DNA from: Paraescarpia echinospica
Taxonomy: Eukaryota > Annelida > Polychaeta > Sabellida > Siboglinidae
Assembly (NCBI GenBank): GCA_020002185.1
Contig: CM034542.1
Span: 59,690,097-59,754,096, forward strand
DNA length: 64,000 nucleotides
Direction: 5' to 3'
Made by a program: the position numbers and the translations under genes. Shown piece after piece: positions 23,616-33,378 of the stretch. The notes under the pieces were generated by a model. The model saw only the letters and a program-made list of their open reading frames with translations. It was not told the DNA's origin and made no database searches. How positions within the stretch are numbered: the stretch's first letter is position 1; every line of letters begins with the position of its first letter.

Positions 23616-24256
23616 AGCTTACTTACTTTGTATTATTCACTCTTCTTACCAATAATGAGTTACTGTTGTGAAGTTTGGGGAACTACGTATATCACCAATG
23701 TTCATTGTATTACAATCTTACAAAAGAGGGTGATCAGACTGGTATATGGTGTTGATAGACTTCATCATACTCGTATGCTATTTATAGATGTAGAGTACTA
23801 ACATTTCAAGACCTAGTATATTTTAAGATCTTGTCAATTATGTATAAAACGTATAACAATTTCCTAGTACCTGTCAATTTGCAGTCTGTGTTTACAAAAC
23901 AGTCTTCTTCACACTCATCCCGAGTTCAGTATCAATATGTCAGACAAAGTGTTCGAACAAACATGAAGTTAAAGTGTCTATCAAGTTGTGGAGTAAAATG
24001 CTGTAATTCACTGCCTTCCAGTACTGCCAGGAAACACACATTTCATGCATTTGTTTGTACATTAAAAAGGTGCATTATCAATATAAAATACCGATTATCG
24101 CAAAATAACTATTATTAATGTGTATTATAATTCAAAGGGGTATACAAATACAAGAATTTACTCTTCAGTATACCCCTTTTTTCTTATTTCTTGATGTATC
24201 ATACTTTGTGTATTGTTCTTATGTTGAAAAAATAAACACAGTTATTATTATTATAT

Positions 24257-26196
24257 TATCCCGTGGTCATTTCGGACGGACAGTACTGACATTGACGACA
24301 GTTTTGATATATTTTATGACATTTTGTATGCTGCCATAAACGAATGCGTTCCTCGTATCTGCATTCGTGGACGTAAATACCCAATATGGTACCATAACGA
24401 CATGATCGCAACCTAGAACGAGAAAGACACCGCACACAAAGCATGGAAACGCTCACATTCGTTATCTGATTACCAAGTATTTTCTAAACTACGAACCACT
24501 TTTAAGAAACTTACGAGAGAAAGGTATTGTGACTACATATCGGAAATTGAAAAGTCCGTCAAACAACACACCAAACGTCTATTCAGTTTTGTCAAATGCA
24601 AACAAACTAATGTAAAACTTCCTAACTCAATGGTATATAAAGGCACTGAGGCAGACAGTCCAGCTGACATAGCAGAACTCTTTTCTGACCACTTCGAATC
24701 TGTCTTTACATTAGAAGATAACCTTGTTTATTCAAGCATTCCCTCCTTTCAATCCGACTCAATGACTAATATCAATGTGTCTTAAGGTGATGTCATCGGG
24801 GTATTAAGAACCACCGATGTAAACAAAGCATGCGGTCCTGACAATATATCAGGTGTAATCCTTAGGGAATGTGCTGCCGAATGAGCAGATCCACTAACTA
24901 TGCTTTTTAATATGTCCTTAAACTGTGGAACTTTTCCAACTTGTTTTAAAAGAGCAAATGTTGTTCCTTTGTACAAGAAGGGAGATAAACGAAATGTGTG
25001 CAACTACATACCTATTTCTCTCTTACCATTTAGCAAAGTTTTTGAGAAAGTCGTATACGACTCACTGTATGAGCATGTGCGTAACACAATTTCGGGCAGC
25101 CAACAATGATTTGATTTGTGAGGTGTAGAAGTACAGTATCTAATCTAGCTTGTTACTTGAACGCCATTTTCTTAATCTATTGACAACAAGAAACAGGTTG
25201 AATCTGTTTATTTGGACTTCAGTAAAGCCTTTGATTCGGTATGCCACTCATTGTTAATTCTCAAGCTTAGATCATATGGCTATTCCGGGCAATGCATAGA
25301 GTGATTGCAGTCTTACCTTGTCAACCGAAAACAATGCGTGGTCCTCGAACGCAAAACATCTGACTGGAAGCCGGTGTTGTCTGGTGTACCACAAGGTTCA
25401 CAAATTGGACCACTTCTGTTTATTTTGTATATTAATGATCTCACTAATCATGTTGATTCATGTGAAACATCATTGAATGCTGATGATTCCAAATTGTTTA
25501 AATAAATTACGTCGGTGACCGATTGTCAGTTGGTGCAGAATGATCTGGACAGTGTATGTCTTTGGTGTGAGACTTGGCACCTTAAACTTAACGTTAAGAA
25601 ATGCTGCATACTGTCATTCACTAACAACAAGAAACGTATATCCTATGACTACACGATTTTAAGCCAGTCTCTGCCCAAGGTCTCAGCTGTCAAAGATCTC
25701 GGTATCACATTGACCGACAGTTTTACTTTTAAAGATCATTATTAATCATTGTGTTTATAAAGCTTTTAAGATGAGTTTTATTAAGCGCGTTTGCACAACA
25801 TTTACTGATGTACATGCTTTTGATCCTTGTATATATCTCTAGTCAGAAGCCAGTTGGAGAATTGCAGTGTTATCTGGAATCCCTGGTAACATACGAGTTC
25901 AAAAATCGAACGAGTTCAAAACAATTATTCATTAAGTATATGTGTTACAAATCCAAAATACAGTATTTCTCTGACAGTTATCCTGAGCTTTGCCGTCATT
26001 TTAGACTACCTTTCCTTCAACATCGTAGGCAAGTTGCAGATCTCGTGTTTTTACACAAGTGTGTGCACACCCAACTAGACTCGTCGTATCTGGTACGGGC
26101 TATCCAATTTCACCGTCCTTCACGACCAGTTATCAGTCCTGTTACTGGGTCCACCGGACCTATTGGAATCTGAATAAATACAATACAATACAAACA
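24257..26196 (+). mobile_element. LINE B, Jockey-type, directly behind LINE A
   Basis: It starts at the last base of LINE A's (TTA)n tail. The linker reads YEPLLRNLRERYCDYISEIE, RLFSFVKCKQTN and AELFSDHFESVFTLED. The RT has KACGPDNISG (about 24830), CFKRANVVPLYKKGDKRNVC, YLDFSKAFDSVCHSLL (about 25220), [20 protein letters not shown] and NADDSKLFK (about 25480; the usual Y/F of the YADD box is N). The C-terminal part is HLKLNVKKCCILSFTNNKKR, VKDLGITLTDSFTFKDHY, and the 3' tail AATACAATACAATACAA marks the end. In-frame stops and frameshifts are frequent. It lacks its own endonuclease start. Confidence 0.83.
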
Positions 26197-27055
26197 AATG
26201 TCAGCGAAAACGAGATTAGTTGTACAGTATGTGAGGGTGATAATTGCTAGACTTGGTTTGTTGCTCCGTGAATTCGTGATACACATTAATGTCTTAAAAT
26301 TGTTTTCATTTCACAAACATCTTGTTGATTATGCACCGCTGTCTCGATTCAACTGATGACTTTGCAAGACAAGGGGGTAAGGTGTTGCTGTTAAAACAAT
26401 CGCCACCGCGCCGTCTTATCTTACCATTCTTCTAACCTAATTAGGGGCACTTTCAAAAAGGTCTAGGAGGCACGCAAAATCCAAAAGGATCCCCTGGATC
26501 CGCCTATGGACATGAGGAAGTTCTACTTATCAAAAAGTTGCAAAATAAATGGATAAGTCTATTTACTGTCTATACTGATCTTGTTCAAGAATTGTCTGAA
26601 AAATGGTTGCACTCTAGACAAGTCAAACTCTTCTTTATGAATTGCAAGTTTGTTGGTTTGGGTGAATTATAAAATACTGTTATAAAATATTATGTTCAAA
26701 CTTCTTGCGTAGCCATTTTTATATATATTTATTTCAATTCTTGGATTAACTGGTGCCGCTCTCGTTTCTAGGGGTGCGTGCTGACACCTAGTGCCATGGA
26801 AGATGGTCACTTCTTTTATGATCGAAACTCTCTCTCACCCCGATTGTAACATTTGAGTTATTTCTGGAAGCGGTCAATGTTCGGTTGTTGGCGGTCGAAT
26901 GTCGACGATCAGCGGACAGCGGTCGGTAGGAATGATCAGCTGTGTTTGGTGATGCCACATAGCAGTGTGTTGAAATGTTTATGATTATCCTGCTGGCTTT
27001 TCGCACCAACGACTTAACGTGCTATTGAGTAGAGCTGGCATGATTAAGGCTAAGA
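26197..27055. other. Spacer, no gene seen
   Basis: No coding or RNA signal recognised. Confidence 0.4.
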
Positions 27056-27588
27056 GCCGTTGGAGCAATGTAATGTAGGTCCACAAAGGCATAGACTTGG
27101 AGGACCAATATAACGTAGGTCCACCAAGGCCTGCAGTACATGGAACAATGTAATGTTGGTTCACCAAGGCCTATAGCTTGTGGTACAATGTAATATAGGT
27201 GCACCAAGGCCTAGAGTCGGTGGTACAATGAAATGTTGGTCCACCAAGGCCTGAACCTGTGGAAAAATGTAATGTAGGTCCACCAAGGCCTAGAGCCTGT
27301 GGTACAATATAATATATATCCACCAAGGACTAGAGTCTGTGGTACAATATAACGTAGGTCCACCAAGGCCTAGAGATGGTGGAACAATATTATGTAGGTC
27401 CAACAAAGCTTACGGTAGATGGGACAATATAATGTAGGTCCACTAATGCCTAGAGCCGGTGGAACAATGTAATGTAGATCCACCAAGGCCTAGAGCCTGT
27501 GGAGCAATGTAATGTATGTCCACAGAGTCCGGTTGAACAATGTAATGTAGGTTCACCAAGGTCTAGAGCCTGTGGTACAATATAATAT
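27056..27588. repeat. 40-bp minisatellite, left block
   Basis: About 13 diverged copies of a 40-bp unit with the parts ggtccaccaaggcctagagc and ctgtggtacaatgtaatgta. Forty is not a multiple of three, yet some frames stay open by chance. The array is cut by the Gypsy remnant that follows. Confidence 0.92.
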
Positions 27589-27593
27589 AGGTC

Positions 27594-28198
27594 TGTAGCT
27601 CTTCCTTCCACGACTCCGCGAGACAGTTCGCGGGCTGGCACCTCGACCTCCCATTCCGCATGGTATAAGACCGTCATCTGCGCCAGCGACACTCACGACC
27701 AGTGTTACGTTTTTGTCCGTCGAGACAGCCACCGCCCGTCTCTGACATCACCATACGAGGGACCCTAAAGGTCTTAGCACATGGCGAGAAGACGTTCCTT
27801 CTCGATTTCGGCAATCGATATGACAGAGTTGCCATCGATCGTGAAACCGGTCGAGGCAGCCAAACGACCTCTTCGTGGACGTCCTGAGGCCGTTTTGCCA
27901 TCCGCAGTGACAGCACAGGATCCTGCTACCAATCAAACGAGATCGAGACGTCAAGTCAGACTTCCAGAACAATACATCAGAACGCTCTAGTGCTATAGTT
28001 CTGCAAGTCTTGCATCCCCTTTATTGGGTGTTGGGGGGGGGGGGCATGTAGCGGTTGAGACATTCAGCCTTTCTAATACATTGTATCGCATCATTAATGT
28101 GGTTGATAAACGTCTAGTTTCCGGTGTGGACGTTCCTTCAGTTTGTTGTTCTTTGATCGAAATAAAGTTGTGCAGCTGTGTACATTCGTACACGCTTT
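27594..28198 (+). mobile_element. Gypsy remnant (end of pol plus one LTR) inside the minisatellite
   Basis: The insert is 605 bp and flanked by AGGTC at 27589-27593 and 28199-28203, the 5-bp duplication expected for Gypsy integration. It begins TGTAGC, as does the LTR at 28047. Inside, out of frame by two shifts, are the end of integrase (CYVFVRRDSHRP, then KVLAHGEKTFLLDFGNRYDR) and the pol C-terminus (SRRQVRLPEQYIRTL, stop at about 27990). A polypurine tract with 12 G (28033-28044) precedes the LTR. The start TGTAGC suggests a 5' LTR edge followed by a large internal deletion. Confidence 0.78.
28047..28198 (+). repeat. Short Gypsy LTR, about 152 bp
   Basis: It follows the polypurine tract, starts TGTAGCGGTTGAGACATTC and carries AATAAA at about 28161. 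It ends near CGCTTT, just before the AGGTC duplication; the 3' terminus is not the canonical CA, so the exact end is uncertain by a few bases. Confidence 0.65.
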
Positions 28199-28690
28199 AG
28201 GTCCTCCAAAGCCTAGAGCCTGTAAAACAATGTAATGTAGGTCCACCAAGGCCTAGAATCTGTAGAACAATGTAATGTAGGTTCACCAAGGCCTAAAGCC
28301 GGTGGAACAATATAATGTAGGTTCAACAAGGCCTAGAGCCTGTGAAACAATGTAATATATGTCCACCAAGGCCTAGAGCCTGTAGAACAATGTAATGTAG
28401 GTCCATCAAGGGCTAGAGCGTATGGACCAATATAATGTAGGTCCACCAAAGCGTACAGCCTGTGGTACAATGTAATGTAGGTCCACCAAGGCCTAGAGCC
28501 TATGGTACAATATAATATAGGTCCACCAAGGCCTAGAGTCGGTGGAATAATGTAATGTAGGTCCACCAAGGCCTAGAGCCTATGGTACAATATAATATAG
28601 GTCCACCAAGGCCTAGGTTATGTGGTATAATGTAATGTACGTCCACCAAGGTCTAGAGCTGGTGGAACAATGTAATGTATGTTCATCAAC
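28199..28690. repeat. 40-bp minisatellite, right block
   Basis: About 12 copies of the same 40-bp unit as at 27056-27588, in the same orientation, so the Gypsy remnant split one array. Confidence 0.92.
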
Positions 28691-29302
28691 GCGTCATCTC
28701 TGGTCTAGTGGTTGATTGATATTCGTGCTAAGGGAAGCGTCATACAAAGTCGTTCCTCTAAGCGGAACGTAGTATGTATTTTATCCTAAACAGAATGCCT
28801 ACAAGCTTCGTTTGGATGTAATGGTTGTGATTGCTATCTCAACGATGCTCCAGCCAATACGTGTTACAATAGGCTCAGTGTAAGTAAATACAAGTGCATT
28901 GTCGTAAACATGCTTCTCGTAGTAGATAAGACAGACGCGGTTAGATTAGCTGGTCATTTGCTCGTTTAAAACGTTCTGCTAAACAATATTGACGCCAATC
29001 ATCTCCCGATCTCCCGGAATACAGGCAAATCTCCCGGATTTCAGCTGAATATCTCCAACATCACCCCCCGCATTTCCCTCTTCTGATGTCATGAGTCGAA
29101 CCGAGACAGCGGAGGATCTGACAAACTGAAGCACCGGTGGCGAGGCGGCGAAAAATACGGGGGCGCGACGGCGAAACATTTCCAACAGCACCCTTCCACG
29201 TCGCCCAATGTCAAGATCAGAGACAGCACGATGACACAGCTCAACACGGGAAGCGTGGTGAACTGCTGATGAATCTCCCGGATTTCAACAAAAACAGTTG
29301 GC
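28691..29302. other. Spacer, no gene recognised
   Basis: Contains the triplicated phrase ctcccggatttca/ctcccggaat at 29000-29290, probably part of an unidentified interspersed repeat. Confidence 0.35.
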
Positions 29303-29316
29303 ATGTATACATTTAG

Positions 29317-31969
29317 CGACCTCGCGCAGTGGGTAGCCTGGCTTAGAGGCGCGTCCCCTGGGTGGCGGATGGGGAAGCACTTAGTATGAGGGGTTGTACC
29401 GAATAAATCAGAAGAAGGTGCCGTGGACCAAACTTATCATAGGAGAAGGACAACTCTGATTTTAAACCCGGGCAGACCCAGCTCGTTAACCTCGTCGGGT
29501 AGTCGGTCTAGGAGAAGGACAGTCCTGATAACAATCCCGGGCAGGCCCTGCTCGTTAACCTTGGCAGGCGATCGGCCTAGGAGAAGGACAACTCCGATTT
29601 CAAACCACCTGCTGTCTCACAGGTTGATGGTACATTGGTGCTAGAGGCTAGGCCCACCGCTTATAACTGTGGTTGGCGGCAGGAAGGGCATCCGGCTATA
29701 AAAACCTAAGCCAAACCCCTAAATATGGCTGTATTAAATAGAGTGAGCGCCCGTGCTAGGGCGTACCCTGTAAGCGAGGCGCGAGTCCCCCGCCCGAGCT
29801 CAGCGATAACTGGACAAGGACTCCCGTCTGAAGAACGAAAGCGGCTAAAGAAGTTAATCCGAACAGGAAGGAGAATGAGGAAGATTAAACTCGCAATACT
29901 GAATGTTGGGAGCAAGACAGGAAGAAGTGGAGAAGTCGTACAATTGATGCTAAAGAAGAACCTGCAATTATTGTGCGTACATGAGAAAGAACGGAAGGGG
30001 AGCAAAGCAAAGGAAATTGGTGCCGGATACAAACTGTACTACCATGGAAAAGATGGGACAAAGAATGGAGTAGGAATTGTACTATGTGAAAATCTGAAAG
30101 ACAGAGCACTAGCAGCGGAACGACCATGCGATAGAGTGATGACAGTGAAATTAGAGGTCGAAGGAGAAGTGTGGAATGTTATTAGTTGCCATGCAACACA
30201 AACTGGATGCACAGAAGAGAAAAAGGAGGAATTCTGGGAACACATAGATGGTGAGATGCTAGCTGTACCAAGAGCTTCTTGCTCGGAGTAAAAAGCTGGT
30301 GGTGGAATGTTGACTCTGAGAATGCAGTTAAGGAAAAGAAAGACGGACTGAAGAAATGGAAACGAACAGGAGCAGAGATAGACAGGGCAGAGTACAAGAG
30401 AGCGAAAGCGACGGCTAAGAAGATGGTGGCAAGAGTAAGAGAAGAAGCAATAGAGAGATTGTACGATAACCTAGAAACTAGTGATGGTCAGAAGGACATC
30501 TATATAAGGCCAGATACGTACAGTCAAAAGTGCAACGGGAGAAGTATTGCTGAAAGACGATGACATCAAAGAGAGATGGGGCCAATACTTTAACTGGCTG
30601 ATGAACGAAGAAAACCCTAGAGTAAAAACTGAAGAGAGGGATGTGAATCAACGAATGGTAAGGAGTATCAATGACGAAGCAACAGAGAAAGCACCCAGAG
30701 GGATGAAAAGTGGGAAGACTGTAGGAGCAGATGAAAAACCAGCTGAAGCTTGGAAATGAATGGGCAACTTTAGTGTAAACTTACTATGCAGACTATTCAA
30801 CTGTGTCATGACTTCAGAACACATGCCATCGATTTGCGACAGAGCATACTGGTCACAATCTTCAAGGGAAAAGGTGACACTCAGGAGTGTAAGAACTACC
30901 GAGGGATCAAACTCCTGACGCACACCTTTAAGATATGGGAGAGAGTAACCCAGGGAGGGACAGAAGGACATCAGAGTGGTATTTATCGACTTGGAGAAAG
31001 TATATGGTCGGGTACCAAGGGATGAGTTATGGAGATGTGCGAGAGAAAGGAATGTACCGGAAAAGTACGTCATACTTATACAGGATATGTACCGGGGGTG
31101 TGAGACAAAGGTGCGCAGCGTGGCTGGTGAAAGCAGCAACTTTGGCGTAGAGGTTGGGTTGCACCAAAGATCTGCATTGAATCCATACCTGTTCCTCATA
31201 TTGATGGACGTCTTGACGGAGTAGGTGAAGAAAGATGCACCAGAATCAATGTTGTTCGCAGATGACATTGTGCTGTTTGGAGAAAATGAGGTAGATATGA
31301 CAGAGTACCTGGAGACGTGGAGGAAGGCACTGGAAGAGAAAGGAATGAGTCGACCGAAAACCCAATTCATGGACTTCAGGTTCGAACGGAATGAGGAGAT
31401 AGACAGACCAACTGTAAGAGATACTGGGAGACGAGCTGGAAGTGACACACTTCAAATATCTAGGGTCAGTCGTGGAAGAAGAAGAAGAAGACAGGAGGAT
31501 GCCAGTGAAGTTGAAAGGGAAGATCTATAAAACAGTAGTCAGGCCAGCAATGCTGTACGGGGCAGAGACCTGGGTAACAACGAAAGGACAAGAAGCAAGG
31601 ATAGACACGAATGAGATGAGGATGCTGAGGTGGATGTGTGGAGTAACAAATGAAGATAAGATCCGAAACGAATATATTAGAGGAGCAACGAGAGTGACAT
31701 AAGCATCCAAAAAGATAACAGAGAAACGACTGAAATGGTATGGGCATGTGATGAGAAGGGAAGAGGAGCACATAGTGAGAAGAGAGCTAAATGCAGAGAT
31801 ACCAGGAAGAAGGAGAGGACGACCGAAGACCTGATGGAAAGACACATGCAGACAAGACATGGAAATCGTGGGTCTGAGTGCAGACGTGGTGATGGACAGG
31901 GCGGCATGGAGAAAGAAAATTACCAGCCATACCGATGACCCCAGATGACGGGAAAAGTCAGAGAAGAAG
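29317..31969 (+). mobile_element. RTE-like LINE with 14-bp target duplication
   Basis: ATGTATACATTTAG occurs at 29303-29316 and again at 31970-31983, bracketing 2653 bp. The 5' leader has three imperfect repeats starting taggagaaggacaactctga and a ggcaggaagggcatccggct motif. The endonuclease starts at about 29875 (MRKIKLAILNVGSKTGRSGE, GYKLYYHGKDGTKNGVGIVL). RT motifs are FKGKGDTQECKNYRGIKLL (about 30870), VFIDLEKVYGRVPRDELW, LHQRSALNPYLFLILMDVLT (about 31160) and MLFADDIVLFGENEV (about 31250). The C-terminal part has FKYLGSVVEEEEEDRRM, MLYGAETWVTTKG and KRLKWYGHVMRREEEHIVRR. Frameshifts and stops make it inactive. It is probably deleted between endonuclease and RT. Confidence 0.9.
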
Positions 31970-32154
31970 ATGTATACATTTAGTGACAACCTCGGGGACT
32001 GTGTAGCCGTGCCCTCATGGCTCGGACAATCGTGTTACTGTCGGTTCCGACTAGTTAATTGTGGCGTAAAAGAACTAACGAAGACGACACGGCCTGTTGC
32101 AATGACTTCCCTCAGTGTCACCAGAGAATTATTGGCTAAGTTCTATGATACCTT

Positions 32155-32390
32155 AGCACCAGACTGTAGTAACCACCGTATGTAGGGGGAATAGGTCAGC
32201 ACCAGACTCTAGTAACCACCGTATGTAGGGGGAATAGGTCAGCACCTTATTCTAGTAACCACCGTATGTAGGGGAATAGGTCAGCACCAGACTCTAGTAA
32301 CCACCGTATGTAGGGGGAATAGGTCACCACCATATTCTAGTAACCACCGTATGTAGGGGGAATAGGTCTGCACCATATTCTAGTAACCAG
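32155..32390. repeat. 43-bp minisatellite
   Basis: About 5.4 copies of a 43-bp unit with agcaccagactctagtaacc and accgtatgtagggggaatag. One copy has four Gs instead of five. Confidence 0.9.
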
Positions 32391-32624
32391 TGTGTATTGG
32401 GGTTCGCGCACCTAACGTTTTACTGCGCACATAAATGAAACAGGCATTCCTGTTTTTATTAACACTGGTTTTACTGAAGAATGTACAGGGTGTATCTAAT
32501 TATATAATAATTACTGGCTGACCAATCATCTTCACCAAGTGCAAACTAGTTGACGGGCGGCCTTCTACGAGCACGCACAAGTCAGTGGAAACACAATCAA
32601 TGCAACACGTGATACCAGAGTGCA

Positions 32625-33203
32625 TGTCCTGTGGTATGCTACGTAAATAACACGTCCTGTGGTGTGCTGCCTCAATAATACAGGTCTTGAGGTGTGTTTA
32701 ATAACACAGACTCGCTGGGATACTACCTAAATAACACTGGTCCTGTGGTGTGCTAACTAAATAACACTGGTCCTGTGGTGTGCTGCCTCAGTAGCATAGG
32801 TCATATGGTGTACTGTCCCAATATAGTAGGTCCTGCGGTGTACTACCTCTATAAGACAGGTTCAGTGGTGTACTGCCTCAATAACACAGGTCCTGCGGTG
32901 TACTGCCTCAATAATACAGGTCCTGTGGTGTACTGCCTCAATAACATAGGTCCTGTGGTCTACTGCCTCAATAACACAGGTCCTGTGGTGTACTGCCTCA
33001 ATAACACAGGTCCTGTGGTGTACTGCCTCAATCAATAACGCAGGTCCTGTGGTGTACTACCTCAATAACGCAGGTCCTGTGGTGTACTACCTCAATAACG
33101 CAGGTCCTGTGGTGTACTACCTCAATAACACAGGTCATGTGGTATACTACCTCAATAACGCAGGTCCTGTTGTGTACTACCTCAATAACACAGGTCCTGT
33201 GGT
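32625..33203. repeat. 30-bp minisatellite just upstream of the calcium-sensor gene
   Basis: About 19 copies of a 30-bp unit (gtcctgtggtgtactgcctc then aataacacag), more uniform towards the 3' end. The array stops about 66 bases before a splice acceptor (atctctgtttgccag, 33269) and the start codon at 33271. It therefore probably lies in a 5' UTR intron of that gene. The open frames it creates are a by-product of the unit length. Confidence 0.92.
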
Positions 33204-33270
33204 GAATTTGATCATGACCGTGATGTGATTTGTGTGGCTTTTAGTGCTATAAGTATCTCTGTTTGCCAGA

Positions 33271-33378
33271 ATGGGAGCACAAGGATCATCCCTGCGGCCT
33301 GAAGTACTCAGCGATCTTCAAGACTCCACAAATTTCACAGCCGACGAAATACGGGAGTATTATAAAGAATTCATAAAG
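33271..33378 (+). CDS. Calcium sensor exon 1 (start codon, myristoylation signal)
   Basis: 36 codons: [20 protein letters not shown], then [16 protein letters not shown], ending at donor aag|gtaaac. The start is chosen because MGxxxS is the family N-myristoylation motif. The acceptor tttgccag ends one base before ATG, which implies an upstream non-coding exon. An alternative later start does not exist. Confidence 0.92.

Larger units (their letters stand above)
21140..24256 (+). mobile_element. LINE A, 5'-truncated Jockey/CR1-type element
   Basis: It starts inside the endonuclease (YPLITKATRITRDSATLIDN, GILINDITDHFPIF with the DH pair). It passes the linker (ETWNILNKLINKRQIESSYP at about 21740) and the reverse transcriptase: MKIAKVIPVFRNGSKTEFDN (about 22140), SQYGFRSSMSTSHAFLDLIE, GVFVDLKKAFDTINHSIL (about 22410), and SCGVPHGSVLSPKLFILC with FANDTNILY in place of FADDT (about 22670). 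The C-terminal region contains the 57-bp array and LTLYYSLFLPIMSYCCEVWG. The 3' end is AATAAACACAGTTATTATTATTAT, a (TTA)n tail. Multiple stops make it inactive. The catalytic box is altered to AND. Confidence 0.85.

Noticed and set aside
30648..31989. Long - strand frames over the RTE-like LINE
   Set aside because: Antisense of the RT; all conserved motifs read on the + strand.
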